This document shows, piece after piece, positions 26,496 to 34,912 of a stretch of DNA of 64,000 nucleotides. A program made the translations under genes and the position numbers. Numbering within the stretch: position 1 is the first letter of the stretch; every line of letters starts with the position of its first letter. This stretch comes from an archaeon GW2011_AR5 (lineage in GTDB: Archaea > Aenigmatarchaeota > Aenigmatarchaeia > GW2011-AR5), in contig JWKQ01000001.1 of assembly GCA_000806115.1 (NCBI GenBank), positions 304,915 through 368,914 of the forward strand. Reading direction: 5' to 3'. A model generated the notes under the pieces. It made no database searches. It was not told the origin of the DNA and saw only the letters and a program-made list of their open reading frames with translations.

Positions 26496-27995
26496 ATGGT
26501 CACAAAGGATGAGGCAAAAAAGGAAATTAGGCGTTTAGTTGAACTATATCTTAAGGATAAGGAAAAGTGGCAAAGAATAAAGGAAACCGAAACCCGTTCT
26601 AAATTCATAGACCAGATGTTAAAGGCGTTGGGATGGGATTTTGATTCTTTAGATGAAGTCCAGATGGAAGAAAGTGTATCTAATGAGTCAACAAAAAAGA
26701 GGGCAGATTATACTTTCAGACTTAATGGAGTTATTCGACTTATAGTAGAAGCAAAGGCAATCAGAGAAGATTTATCGAAGAAAGACTACATAGACCAAGC
26801 GATTGGTTACGCTTACAATAAATCATGTTCGTGGGCTGTTCTAACGCATTTTGAAGGCATAAAGATTTTCTTTGTAGATGAGGAAGGTGTACCATTTAGA
26901 GACATTGTTTTAGACGATATTAGCAGATTTGACGAGAACTTTGATAATTTATGGCTCATTTCAAGAGAGAGTTTTGTATCAAATACCATAGATAAAAAAG
27001 CCGAAGACGAGGGCAGGAAAAAGAGAAAAATAAGAATAGATGAGCAACTTTTTCAAGACTTGAATGTCTGGAGAGGACATCTATACAAGGATATTAAAGC
27101 GAATCATGGCACAAAGTATAAAGATGAAGAAATAGAGGAAATTGTCCAGAAAATCATAGACCGACTTATTTTCATACGTAAGATTGAAGACTTGCAAATA
27201 ACAGAACCAATATTGAAAAGTTTGGTAAGGCAAAACAGACCAAATACTTACAAGGAATTAAAGCTCATTTTCAAAAAATTCAACGAAGATTACAACAGCA
27301 AACTATTTGGCGAATCAGAAAAAGACGAACATGAAGCAGATAAAATAGAAGTCGGAAATAAGGCAATCTCACAAGTCATTGAAGGGATGTATAAGCCGTC
27401 TGGAAGAACAGTAGAATACAATTTTGCCGTTATTGATGCTGATATTTTGGGTAACATTTATGAGAGGTATCTTGGTTACATTCTGAAAAAACATAAGATA
27501 GTAGAAGGTCAAGCACACAGAAAAGAGCAAGGAATTTACTATACGCCAACCTATATTGTTAATTACATTGTAAAGAATACATTGGGCGAATTGCTTAAAG
27601 ACAAGAAATTAAATCCAGAAAAAATTAGAATTTTAGACCCTGCTTGTGGTTCTGGTTCATTTTTGATTAAGTCGTTTGATTATCTGAATAATTATTGGAC
27701 AAAGAAAGAAGGCAAAATAGCTCAAACTACGCTGGACTTGGAAGCTGGTATTACATTCACAAGAAAGGCACAGATTGTGAAAGAAAACATATTTGGCGTA
27801 GATTTAGATTCAAAGGCTGTGGAAATTGCACAGTTGAATCTTTTGCTTAAACTTGCTGAAAAAAAGCATAGGCTTCCTACATTAAGAAATAATATCAAAA
27901 TTGGCAATAGCTTGATAGATGATGAGAAAATCTCAAACAAGGCTTTTAAATGGGAAAGCGAATTCAAAGAAATTATAGCGGGGGGGGGGCTTTGA
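26496..27995 (+). CDS. Type IIG-like restriction-modification enzyme, N-terminal part (nuclease and SAM-binding motif)
   Basis: These enzymes combine a nuclease, an adenine methyltransferase and a specificity domain in one chain. Here the N-terminal HsdR_N-like nuclease shows D71 and E85-A-K87, the PD-(D/E)xK pattern. The helical connector is followed by methyltransferase motif I, ILDPACGSGSFLI, near 378. The frame ends in A-G-G-G-L-stop because of ten G at 27980-27989. With nine G it would read straight into the NPPW motif and continue to 29250, giving about 917 residues. As it stands, the chain lacks catalytic motif IV. The gene is AT-rich and lies at the head of a mobile island. Confidence 0.88.
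   Translation: MVTKDEAKKEIRRLVELYLKDKEKWQRIKETETRSKFIDQMLKALGWDFDSLDEVQMEESVSNESTKKRADYTFRLNGVIRLIVEAKAIREDLSKKDYIDQAIGYAYNKSCSWAVLTHFEGIKIFFVDEEGVPFRDIVLDDISRFDENFDNLWLISRESFVSNTIDKKAEDEGRKKRKIRIDEQLFQDLNVWRGHLYKDIKANHGTKYKDEEIEEIVQKIIDRLIFIRKIEDLQITEPILKSLVRQNRPNTYKELKLIFKKFNEDYNSKLFGESEKDEHEADKIEVGNKAISQVIEGMYKPSGRTVEYNFAVIDADILGNIYERYLGYILKKHKIVEGQAHRKEQGIYYTPTYIVNYIVKNTLGELLKDKKLNPEKIRILDPACGSGSFLIKSFDYLNNYWTKKEGKIAQTTLDLEAGITFTRKAQIVKENIFGVDLDSKAVEIAQLNLLLKLAEKKHRLPTLRNNIKIGNSLIDDEKISNKAFKWESEFKEIIAGGGL
27980..27989 (+). repeat. Poly-G tract of ten in the restriction-modification gene
   Basis: Ten consecutive G stand in an otherwise AT-rich gene, between motif I and motif IV. Nine or twelve G would keep both halves in one frame; ten does not. 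Such tracts slip in replication and act as on/off switches in bacterial type IIG genes. A base-calling error is the alternative. Confidence 0.8.
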
Positions 27996-29250
27996 TGTCG
28001 TTATTGGTAATCCTCCTTGGAGTGCAAAGATATCCTCTGACCTCAATAAAACATTAGCTAAAAAGTATGGAATAAGCGAAAAAAACATCAATATATGTGC
28101 ATTGTTCGTTTTGGAGGCTCTAAAGAAAGTTAAACCAAATGGCTATTTTGGATTTCTTTTGCCAAAAGTTTTGATTAAAAACGGAGCATACTATCACGTT
28201 AGAAAGGAGATTTTAGAAAACTACAAAATAAAACAGATAATTGATTTTGGTCAATTCCCTGAAGTTGCTTCTGATGCAATAGGATTAATTATTAAGAAGA
28301 CAAAAGACAAATCTGAAACAGATATATTTTTGTTTGAAGATAATTCAATTAAAAAAGAAAATACAATAAATCAAGATATCTTTACCAAAAGCCAATCTCT
28401 TGTTTTTTCGTTAGGTATTAATTCAAATATACAGAAAATCATTGACAAGATAAAAAATAACACAAAAGCACTTGGAGAGATTTTTGAAATTAAAAGAGGT
28501 ATAGAATTGGGTCAAAAAGCCCTAATAATAGAATGTAATAAATGTGGAACTTACAATGAAGCGCAAACAAAATATTATGGGTCTATAGAAAAGAAATGTA
28601 AAAAGTGTAAAAATAAGCTTGTAATTACAGAGCAAAATACAATACAAATCAGCTCAGATAAAAAGGACAATAAATACACACAAGAATGCATTTCGGGGAA
28701 TCAACTTAAAAGATATTCAATAGTGGATTCATACTTCATCAGAGCAGGACTGAAAGGTATAGATTACAAAGAAGAGGCTTTTAATTGTCCAAAGATTTTG
28801 ATAAAGAGAATTTCAACAAAAATTGAAGGAACATTTATAGATAAGAAACTCTTGGCATTTAATACTGTATATTCTATTTACAACAAAAACTTCAAAAGGA
28901 ATTATTTACTTTATACGTTAGGTATATTGAATTCTAAACTAATACATTTCTTTTATGAACACTCATACAACGTAGGCATGAACTTAACAACACAAGTAAC
29001 TATAGACTTCTTGTCAAAAATTCCAATAATGACTGTTACAGAGTCTCAACAACAAAATTTAATTAATCTTGTAGGAAAAAATATTTTGTTACAAGAGCAA
29101 TTAAATCAAATTAGGGACAAAGACACAGATGAAAAGAAGAATTTAGAACAAAAAACTATGGAAGTAAGTAAGGAAATAGACAATATAGTGTATGCCATTT
29201 ATAAAATAACAAATGAAGAAAAAAATATAATAGAAGATAGTTTGAAGTGA
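27988..29250 (+). CDS. Type IIG-like restriction-modification enzyme, C-terminal part (NPPW and target recognition)
   Basis: Read from GGC at 27988, this frame begins GFDVVIGNPPWSAKI, the adenine-methylase catalytic motif IV, so it belongs to the upstream gene. FGFLLPKVLIKN and FGQFPEVASDAIGLII are typical of Eco57I/TaqI-type enzymes. The specificity region carries a zinc-ribbon insert with CNKCG near 28537 and CKKCKNK near 28597, then the TaqI-C-like section KILIKRIST and GILNSKLIHFFY and a C-terminal coiled coil. No good start codon exists before 28102 (TTG). Separate translation would lack function, which supports the frameshift view. Confidence 0.85.
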   Translation, partial: GFDVVIGNPPWSAKISSDLNKTLAKKYGISEKNINICALFVLEALKKVKPNGYFGFLLPKVLIKNGAYYHVRKEILENYKIKQIIDFGQFPEVASDAIGLIIKKTKDKSETDIFLFEDNSIKKENTINQDIFTKSQSLVFSLGINSNIQKIIDKIKNNTKALGEIFEIKRGIELGQKALIIECNKCGTYNEAQTKYYGSIEKKCKKCKNKLVITEQNTIQISSDKKDNKYTQECISGNQLKRYSIVDSYFIRAGLKGIDYKEEAFNCPKILIKRISTKIEGTFIDKKLLAFNTVYSIYNKNFKRNYLLYTLGILNSKLIHFFYEHSYNVGMNLTTQVTIDFLSKIPIMTVTESQQQNLINLVGKNILLQEQLNQIRDKDTDEKKNLEQKTMEVSKEIDNIVYAIYKITNEEKNIIEDSLK

Positions 29251-29255
29251 TATTC

Positions 29256-29450
29256 ATGGGAAGAGCGAGAATGTATGCAAAAACAAGAGAAAAATATATA
29301 CGCAAAATGTCTGATAAATCCTTAATTGAAAAGCAATATCAAGAAGTTCCTAACAAGAATATAACAACTTCTGAAGTGATTTGTAAAAAATGCGGATTCA
29401 AAGCAAGATATAAATTCTTCAGATGTCCAGAATGTAATGAGCCTCAATAG
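29256..29450 (+). CDS. Small zinc-ribbon protein, 64 aa
   Basis: The basic N-terminus (GRARMYAKTREKYIRKM) is followed by a four-cysteine ribbon, CKKCG and CPECN near the end. Its start is within 6 bases of the restriction gene's stop, so the two are likely cotranscribed. It may assist the enzyme or bind nucleic acid independently. The nearby specificity domain has a similar CxxC insert, which could hint at a shared origin. Confidence 0.65.
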   Translation: MGRARMYAKTREKYIRKMSDKSLIEKQYQEVPNKNITTSEVICKKCGFKARYKFFRCPECNEPQ

Positions 29451-29452
29451 AA

Positions 29453-30271
29453 CTATTCATTTACATCATCGGATTCTTTGCTTTCAGGATGGTGTTTCTT
29501 TTTTTCTGTTTCTGGTCTATGCTTTTCTGGGGACTCAAGAGATAGTTTTTTCATAACTCTATTGACCAGTCCAATTAATTCATCTTTTTGTCCTTTTTTT
29601 TCTAAAATAAATTCTGAAAGAAGCTTTAATGATTCATCATTTGTGGCATTTAGTTTTTCCGCTACTGTTTCGGCTAATGTTTCTATCTCATTATGCGAAG
29701 CTGGATGAAGGGCATATTTTAATTGAAATAAATGTAGTGCAATATCTTTCGATGGTTCTATTATTGGTTTATCATGATACGTTACTTTTCCTTGCGTTTT
29801 TATAATTTGTAGACCTTCAAAATATCTTTTTGTAGCCTCTTTTGAATTGACGCCTTTGAAGTGTTTTTTGACGTAATTTTGAATAACGCTTTCCGTTACA
29901 TTTCTATTTCCAAAATGCGTATGTAATTCTTTAAACATAGAGTTTGATATAAACATTTCTTTTAAAGATTCTGAATTATTAACTGCTACGCCTTTTCCAA
30001 TATTTGTTAATATCCATTCTCCAGAATCGGTCTTTTCAACCAATTTATAAGCATCTCTAAGGGCATTTAAAATTCTGACAACTTTCTTTTCATGAAATCC
30101 TGTATATTGAACAATATCATCAAAAGACATATCACTACCCTGTGCCTCTTTCCAGAATTTCTTTGCGTAATCTAATGCCTGTGTAAATGTAGTAAAAGGT
30201 AACTTATTCTTAGTGCCTTTTGGTCTCCCTGTTTTTCTTTTTTTCTCTTTAACTTTTTGTTTATCTTTCAT
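29453..30271 (-). CDS. AT-hook and HTH-like protein of the restriction island, 272 aa
   Basis: The protein is not assigned to a family. The N-terminus has a Lys-rich AT-hook-like GRPKGTKNK near 15-23. Residues 28-100 look like a winged-helix (FDDIVQYTGFHEKKVVRILNAL, then a GEWILTNIGKGVAV wing). The C-terminal third is helical and ends in a His/Lys/Glu-rich tail. Its stop lies 2 bases from the zinc-ribbon stop. A regulator or DNA-binding accessory of the restriction system is plausible but inferred. Base composition is AT-rich like the rest of the island. Confidence 0.7.
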   Translation of the reverse strand: MKDKQKVKEKKRKTGRPKGTKNKLPFTTFTQALDYAKKFWKEAQGSDMSFDDIVQYTGFHEKKVVRILNALRDAYKLVEKTDSGEWILTNIGKGVAVNNSESLKEMFISNSMFKELHTHFGNRNVTESVIQNYVKKHFKGVNSKEATKRYFEGLQIIKTQGKVTYHDKPIIEPSKDIALHLFQLKYALHPASHNEIETLAETVAEKLNATNDESLKLLSEFILEKKGQKDELIGLVNRVMKKLSLESPEKHRPETEKKKHHPESKESDDVNE

Positions 30272-30440
30272 ATCAATTCTTTATTATAGTAGAGTTTTTA
30301 AACGTATCGTTGCCATCTTCATTCATGGGAAATCTATAGAGTTCCATATAGCAAAATGGAAGTAAATACTATTCCCATATATTCACATGGGAATTGAGAA
30401 AGGCTTAAAAAGACTTGTGTCATATATTTAGAAGTAGAAA

Positions 30441-30600
30441 ATGAGGGTGGCGTTACCCGCAACCTACACGAGTTCCCAAGAAGTTGATATCAGCAGGCTA
30501 CAACCTGCACGACAACCGATAGGATGGCTTGAGGTGACTGTGAATAGGAAGCCGCCACCTGATTCTACTATTATTATACTCACAAAATTATTAATTCTTT
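30441..30600 (+). pseudogene. tnpB: Probable remnant of the tnpB 3' end
   Basis: The frame from 30441 translates to a segment (LPATYTSSQEVDIS, then WLEVTVNRKPPPDS) that resembles the variable C-terminal tail of archaeal TnpB proteins. The DNA segment GGAAGCCGCCACCTG also recalls the sequence preceding IS605 right ends. GGGTGGCG at 30445 and CGCCACC near 30554 could pair, as in the RNA guide region of TnpB loci. No catalytic part of TnpB remains. The region 30272-30440 holds only AT-rich promoter-like sequence. Confidence 0.3.
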
Positions 30601-30601
30601 C

Positions 30602-30781
30602 TCAGGCTGATGAAGGCTGTTTTCCCTTAGCCGTTTTAAGCTCTTTTCTGAGCAGATTTTCAAGCATATCAGATATGTCCATGTCCTTGTCAATGCAGTA
30701 TTTCTTTACCTCTTTCCATAAGTCTGGGTTAATTTTGATGCTTGTGGTCTTCCTGACTACTTTTGTCTTTTCTTCTGTCAT
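30602..30781 (-). CDS. Ribbon-helix-helix-like protein, 59 aa
   Basis: A strand (VVRKTTSIKINPDLWKEVKK) is followed by helices ISDMLENLLRKELKTA, the usual ribbon-helix-helix layout for a small operator-binding dimer or antitoxin. Its start at 30781 faces the transposase promoter region, where TATTATAG and TAATAC repeats occur, so it may repress the transposase or its own gene. No toxin is adjacent. Confidence 0.7.
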   Translation of the reverse strand: MTEEKTKVVRKTTSIKINPDLWKEVKKYCIDKDMDISDMLENLLRKELKTAKGKQPSSA

Positions 30782-30819
30782 ATATCAGTATTATAGTATT
30801 ATAGCTTTAAATACTTTTG

Positions 30820-32117
30820 CAGGGACATATAGTATTACATAATACAATAATACTTATGAAGGTGATAAACGTGAAACAAGAAAATGAAATAAGGAAACAG
30901 AAGGGCTTGGAAATACTACAAACGTGCCGAATAATGCACAGAGATAAAGGCGGATATGTAGTCCCTTCGCAAAGTGGTAGCGGAGCTTATATAGTCCAAT
31001 ACAAAGACTTCAAGCCTGTCTGTGAATGTCCTGACTTTGAGAAGCATGGAACTTTAGGAATTAAATGCAAACATATCTGGGCTGTTGAACTCACGATAAA
31101 TAAGCAGAAAAACCCTGACGGCTCAACGACAATAACAAAGTCAGTAAGAGTGACATATGGTCAGGATTGGTCTTCTTACAATCAAGCCCAGACCAATGAA
31201 AAGCACTTATTTCAAAGATTCCTTTATGATTTGTGCGGAGAAGTAAGAAATCCTGTTCATACATTTGGAAGACCTTCTCTGCCTTTAGCTGATATGGTTT
31301 TTGCCTCTGCTTTGAAAGTCTATACGACCTTTTCATGCAGACGCTTTGTTTCGGATATGAGAGAAGCGAAAGAAAACAACCTCATAGACAAGGTATGCAG
31401 TTATTCAAGCGTAAGCAATTACATGCGGAACGAAGAATTAACGCCTGTTCTTTTAGACCTCATAGAGAAGTCAGCAAAGCCATTGAAAGCCATAGAAACA
31501 GATTTTGCCATAGACAGCTCTGGATTCGGAACTTCAAGATTTGACAGATGGTTTTCCTTCAAGTATGGTAAAAATCTTGAAAGCCGAATATGGATTAAGG
31601 CTCATATAATAAATGGCGTGAAGACGCATATAATTTCTGGAATAAAGATAACAGAAGCATATTCGCATGACAGCAAAGAGTTCATAGAACTTGTAGATAA
31701 AACAGCAAAAACTTTCCAGATAAACGAAGTTTCAGCCGACAAAGCCTATTCTTCAAGAGCCAACATAGAAGCCGTGGAAAGCGTAGGCGGGACAGCCTTT
31801 ATCCCGTTCAAATCAAACACAAGCGGAAAGCAGAGAGGCTCTATGCTCTGGAAGAAAATGTATCACTACTTCATGTATAACAAGGAAGACTTCTTACAGC
31901 ATTACCACAAAAGAAGTAATGCCGAAACAGTCTTTCACATGATAAAGGCAAAATTTGGAGATTTCGTAAGAAGCAAAGAGTGGACTGCACAGGTAAACGA
32001 AGTTCTTTTGAAAGTGCTTTGTCATAACGTCTGTGTAGTCATACAGGAAACTTACGAACTTGGAATACAGCCAAATTTCTGTTTAGAAAGTAAGGAGAGT
32101 GTTTAATATGTCAGCAT
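30820..32117 (+). mobile_element. Insertion sequence with one DDE transposase (ends approximate)
   Basis: The transposase gene is flanked by GGACATATAG near 30823 and, inverted, by TAATATGTCA near 32105-32114, which could be short imperfect terminal repeats. No target duplication was identified with certainty. The small frame at 32131 begins immediately beyond the right end and may be a truncated gene. Confidence 0.5.
30856..32106 (+). CDS. DDE transposase with N-terminal SWIM zinc finger
   Basis: The 416-residue protein has a SWIM motif CECPDFEKHG...CKH near residues 57-73 (C-x-C, then C-x-H), seen in some archaeal and bacterial transposases. The RNase H-like core follows, with the first D in AIDSSGFG near 216, the second D in VSADKAYSS near 294 and the E in RSNAETVFHMIKAKF near 355, fitting the IS4/IS5 superfamily. 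The start at 30856 is chosen because the sequence upstream is AT-rich promoter. The reading frame is intact, so the element may be active. Confidence 0.88.
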   Translation: MKVINVKQENEIRKQKGLEILQTCRIMHRDKGGYVVPSQSGSGAYIVQYKDFKPVCECPDFEKHGTLGIKCKHIWAVELTINKQKNPDGSTTITKSVRVTYGQDWSSYNQAQTNEKHLFQRFLYDLCGEVRNPVHTFGRPSLPLADMVFASALKVYTTFSCRRFVSDMREAKENNLIDKVCSYSSVSNYMRNEELTPVLLDLIEKSAKPLKAIETDFAIDSSGFGTSRFDRWFSFKYGKNLESRIWIKAHIINGVKTHIISGIKITEAYSHDSKEFIELVDKTAKTFQINEVSADKAYSSRANIEAVESVGGTAFIPFKSNTSGKQRGSMLWKKMYHYFMYNKEDFLQHYHKRSNAETVFHMIKAKFGDFVRSKEWTAQVNEVLLKVLCHNVCVVIQETYELGIQPNFCLESKESV

Positions 32118-32130
32118 GAAAATTGATTAT

Positions 32131-32232
32131 TTAAACAAAGCTCGTTTTCATTGCATCTTCATATGCCTTTTCACGAATATCCCTGGGAATTTCGTCTTCC
32201 CAATATCCGGGCACATGCGGGATATCTTTCAT
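32131..32232 (-). CDS. Short protein ending at the IS border, 33 aa, perhaps truncated
   Basis: The sequence MKDIPHVPGYWEDEIPRDIR continues with a helix and a stop 14 bases outside the presumed IS end. A TTTTAAAGAC box lies upstream of its ATG. It is not recognised. The coding-like composition suggests a real gene, possibly shortened when the IS inserted. Confidence 0.35.
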   Translation of the reverse strand: MKDIPHVPGYWEDEIPRDIREKAYEDAMKTSFV

Positions 32233-32261
32233 CTTTAGAGAATAGAAACTGTCTTTAAAAG

Positions 32262-32696
32262 TCAGATTTTCCGCAATATCTCAACCATCTTGACCGCAGC
32301 CTCGACGGCAGCGGCGCCGCAGTCCAGCCTTTTGAGGGCCTGTTCCTCCGTGGCGCCCGGTCCTATTATTCCCATGCCTACCGGCTTGCTGTACTGCAGC
32401 TCGAGCTTTTTGAGGGCTTTGCTCACTACCAGCCCCATCTGCTCGCCGTGGAGCGTTTCGCCCTTCTCTATGAAGCCTGACACTGCAACGCAATCAACAT
32501 CGGCACGCCCGAGAAGCTTCTTCACGACAACCGGCGCCTCGTAGCTTCCCGGAACCTCGACAACCTCTGCGATGTCAGCGTCCAGCTCCTCGGCTTTCTC
32601 TCTCACCCTCGCGAGCATTTCCTCTGCTATCTGCCTGTGGAACTTACCAATCACAATTGCGATGCGAATTTTTTGCATATCCATGTCAAATACCAT
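32262..32696 (-). CDS. ribH: 6,7-dimethyl-8-ribityllumazine synthase
   Basis: RibH condenses 3,4-dihydroxybutanone phosphate with the ribityl-pyrimidine to make lumazine, the substrate of riboflavin synthase. The 144-residue protein has IGKFHRQIAEEMLARV, the substrate loop EVPGSYEAPVVVKKLL near 46-61, VAVSGFIEKGETLHGEQ near 70-86 (catalytic His) and PVGMGIIGPGATEEQA. Length is normal for the archaeal icosahedral form. Start M1 or M5/M7 are all possible. Riboflavin synthase lies about 9 kb away at 41363 and the DUF120 proteins at 14-16 kb. Confidence 0.95.
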   Translation of the reverse strand: MVFDMDMQKIRIAIVIGKFHRQIAEEMLARVREKAEELDADIAEVVEVPGSYEAPVVVKKLLGRADVDCVAVSGFIEKGETLHGEQMGLVVSKALKKLELQYSKPVGMGIIGPGATEEQALKRLDCGAAAVEAAVKMVEILRKI

Positions 32697-32755
32697 ACTT
32701 TATCATGATATAGACGTATTTATCCCTTCATGACCGAAGAATATTCGGTGCAGAC

Positions 32756-33706
32756 GTGGAAGTTATATTCTTCATTCTTACGCTGGTCGGACTCGCCCTT
32801 TTCGAGATAGTAAGCAGCATCGACAATGCCGTGATAAATGCCGATGTGCTCTCCACGATGTCCAAGAGGGCTCGGCGATGGTTCCTTCTCTGGGGAATAC
32901 TTTTCGCCGTTTTCGTGGTGCGCGGGCTTCTGCCGTTCATTATAGTCTACTCGCTCAACCCGTCGCTCGGCTTCTGGGGCGTCATCAACGCGACAATAAG
33001 CGGCGACACAGCCGTGATACAGGCTATAGAAGCGTCAGCCCCGCCGCTCCTTGTTGGTGGAGGCGTTTTCCTGATTTTCCTTTTCTTCCACTGGATTTTC
33101 ATGGAGCCGAAGAACTACGGGCTTTTCGGCGAAAGTTACATACACAAGAGGGGCGTATGGTTCTACGCAATCGTCTCCATAATACTTTCAGTAATTATCT
33201 GGCTTTCGATTCATGTCAACCCGACAATGGCTTTCGGCGCGGCAATGGGTTCCACCGCTTTTTTCATCACTCACGGCTTCAAGCAGAATGCAGAACAGAA
33301 AGAAAAGGAAATGCTGTCAAAGGAAAGCCACATGAGCGACTGGGCGAAGATAGCATACCTCGAGGTCATTGACACCACATTCTCCATAGACGGCGTGCTC
33401 GGCGCGTTCGCGTTCACGCTGTTCGTTCCGCTCATACTGCTGGGCAACGGCGTAGGGGCGGTTGTGGTGCGGCAAATCACCGTGAGCAACATCGAGAACG
33501 TCAAGAAGTACAAGTACCTGAAGAACGGCGCGATGTACTCCGTTGCTTTCCTCGGCATCATAATGGTGCTTGACGCGTTCGGCGCGCACATCCCGTCGTA
33601 CGTGTCGCCAATAATTACAGTCCTGATAATTGCATACTTCTTCCTTAAGTCAAAGAGGGCGCTTGCTATCGAGAACAAGGTGCGGATCGTGACAATCAAG
33701 AAATAG
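32756..33706 (+). CDS. TerC/DUF475-family integral membrane protein
   Basis: The 316-residue protein has about eight membrane helices. The family motif EIVSSIDNAVINADVLSTM near 17-35 and its internal repeat EVIDTTFSIDGVLGAFAF near 202-219 carry the conserved acidic residues of the LysE/TerC superfamily, thought to move metal ions. GTG is the start, 59 bases from the divergent ribH. Manganese efflux for metalation of exported proteins is the best-known role of relatives; here it is inferred. Confidence 0.88.
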   Translation: MEVIFFILTLVGLALFEIVSSIDNAVINADVLSTMSKRARRWFLLWGILFAVFVVRGLLPFIIVYSLNPSLGFWGVINATISGDTAVIQAIEASAPPLLVGGGVFLIFLFFHWIFMEPKNYGLFGESYIHKRGVWFYAIVSIILSVIIWLSIHVNPTMAFGAAMGSTAFFITHGFKQNAEQKEKEMLSKESHMSDWAKIAYLEVIDTTFSIDGVLGAFAFTLFVPLILLGNGVGAVVVRQITVSNIENVKKYKYLKNGAMYSVAFLGIIMVLDAFGAHIPSYVSPIITVLIIAYFFLKSKRALAIENKVRIVTIKK

Positions 33707-34003
33707 TTACAGCACTTTCCTCATTATCTCTATCGTATGGCTGCAGAGGCTGATTACCCTTATAGTGCGGAAGGATATGTCACCTTCCCTGTGCTCATAC
33801 AAACCCGGATTTTCCGAGCACACTGCACGCATCGCAGCTTCTGCTTCTGTCCTGGCTTTGTACGACGGCAGCAGCCCCGGACTGTCAAAGGTTGTCCCAT
33901 TTGGATATACGAAAGCCTCGTGCTCCGGTCTCTGTTCCCTGCCGTCTACTACCCTGCAGACGCTCTGCTGAACGTAAAAGCCGGGCTCCAATTCATGCTT
34001 CAT
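33707..34003 (-). CDS. Orphan small protein, 98 aa
   Basis: The protein is not recognised. It is polar, with strands FYVQQSVCRVVDGRE and ISFRTIRVISLC around a helical centre (RTEAEAAMRAVCSEN). Its stop abuts the TerC-like stop. A TTATTTAAG-like AT box lies upstream near 34020-34030. Codon use looks native. Confidence 0.55.
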   Translation of the reverse strand: MKHELEPGFYVQQSVCRVVDGREQRPEHEAFVYPNGTTFDSPGLLPSYKARTEAEAAMRAVCSENPGLYEHREGDISFRTIRVISLCSHTIEIMRKVL

Positions 34004-34135
34004 CAGGAAAAAATGCGCTGAGATTATTTAAGATTGATTTTCGCTTAAATACTTTCCCCTCCAAATTTGCAGTAATACAACTGTTCAATGCACGATACGA
34101 TTACTTGCAGAGGACAGTATTTACAAGGTGAACAG

Positions 34136-34828
34136 ATGGTTACAGTCGATGAGGCGATTATCGCCAAACTGGGAAAAGACGGAAAACATTTCGAGATTCT
34201 GGTTGATTCTGACATAGCTTACGACCTGAAGGAAGGCAAAACTGTTTCTGTTTCAAGAATGCTTGCCGTCAATGAAGTGTTTGTAGACGCAAAGAAAGCA
34301 AACCGCGCCGCGCCGTCGGACGTCCAGAAGGCTTTCGGCACAAATGACATTGAAAAAATAGCCGTGGAAATGGTCAGGCACGGAGAAATACAGCTGACTA
34401 CTGAATTCAGAAGGCGCAAGATAGAGGAAAAGAAGAAGCAGATTGCCGCGTTCATAAGCAAGAACGCAATCAACCCGCAAACCAAGCTGCCCCACCCGCC
34501 CGAGCGCGTGATGGCGGCGATGGAACAGGCTCATATTTCCATAGACCCTTTCAAGCCCACAGACCAGCAGGTCGAGGACGTGATAAAGGCGGTGAAGACG
34601 GTGATGCCGATTTCTGTTGAAGAGACATCGCTGACGGTGGAGATCCCCGCAAAGCACAGCGCCCGCGCTTACGGAGTGCTGAAGGAATTCGGGATGCAGC
34701 AGGAGAAGTGGCTGTCTGACGGAAGCCTTGTGGCGAAGATAACCATACCGGCGGGCGCAAGGGAGAGCGTGTTCAGGCGGCTGGGCGCGGCGACTGAAGG
34801 AAGCGCGAAGATAGAAGAGGGAAAATAA
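34136..34828 (+). CDS. sdo1: Ribosome maturation protein SBDS
   Basis: SBDS with EF2-like partners releases IF6 from pre-50S particles in eukaryotes; the archaeal protein is the orthologue. The 230-residue chain has the N-terminal FYSH domain (FEILVDSDIAYDLKEGK, VFVDAKKANRA), a central helical bundle with EFRRRKIEEKKKQI and the C-terminal ferredoxin-like domain. The ATG at 34136 starts the family N-terminus. It leads the exosome operon, the conserved archaeal order, and complements aIF6 encoded at 15225. Confidence 0.96.
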   Translation: MVTVDEAIIAKLGKDGKHFEILVDSDIAYDLKEGKTVSVSRMLAVNEVFVDAKKANRAAPSDVQKAFGTNDIEKIAVEMVRHGEIQLTTEFRRRKIEEKKKQIAAFISKNAINPQTKLPHPPERVMAAMEQAHISIDPFKPTDQQVEDVIKAVKTVMPISVEETSLTVEIPAKHSARAYGVLKEFGMQQEKWLSDGSLVAKITIPAGARESVFRRLGAATEGSAKIEEGK

Positions 34829-34854
34829 TATTTACAAAATTGGAGTGATAAAAC

Positions 34855-34912
34855 ATGAGAAACAAAATAAATTTTGTTTGTATATCGAAAACAAAAAACG
34901 CGGGTGTTTTCA
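34855..34912 (+). promoter_or_regulatory. Two hairpins between SBDS and rrp4
   Basis: AAACAAAAT/ATTTTGTTT (34860-34879) is followed by GTATATC and then GAAAACA paired with TGTTTTC, which ends one base before the rrp4 ATG. The second hairpin would mask the leader of rrp4 and may tune its translation. Confidence 0.55.

Noticed and set aside
30441-30842. 133-codon open frame upstream of the transposase
   Set aside because: Only its first 50 codons resemble anything (a TnpB tail); the rest is antisense to the ribbon-helix-helix gene, so the full frame is not a gene.
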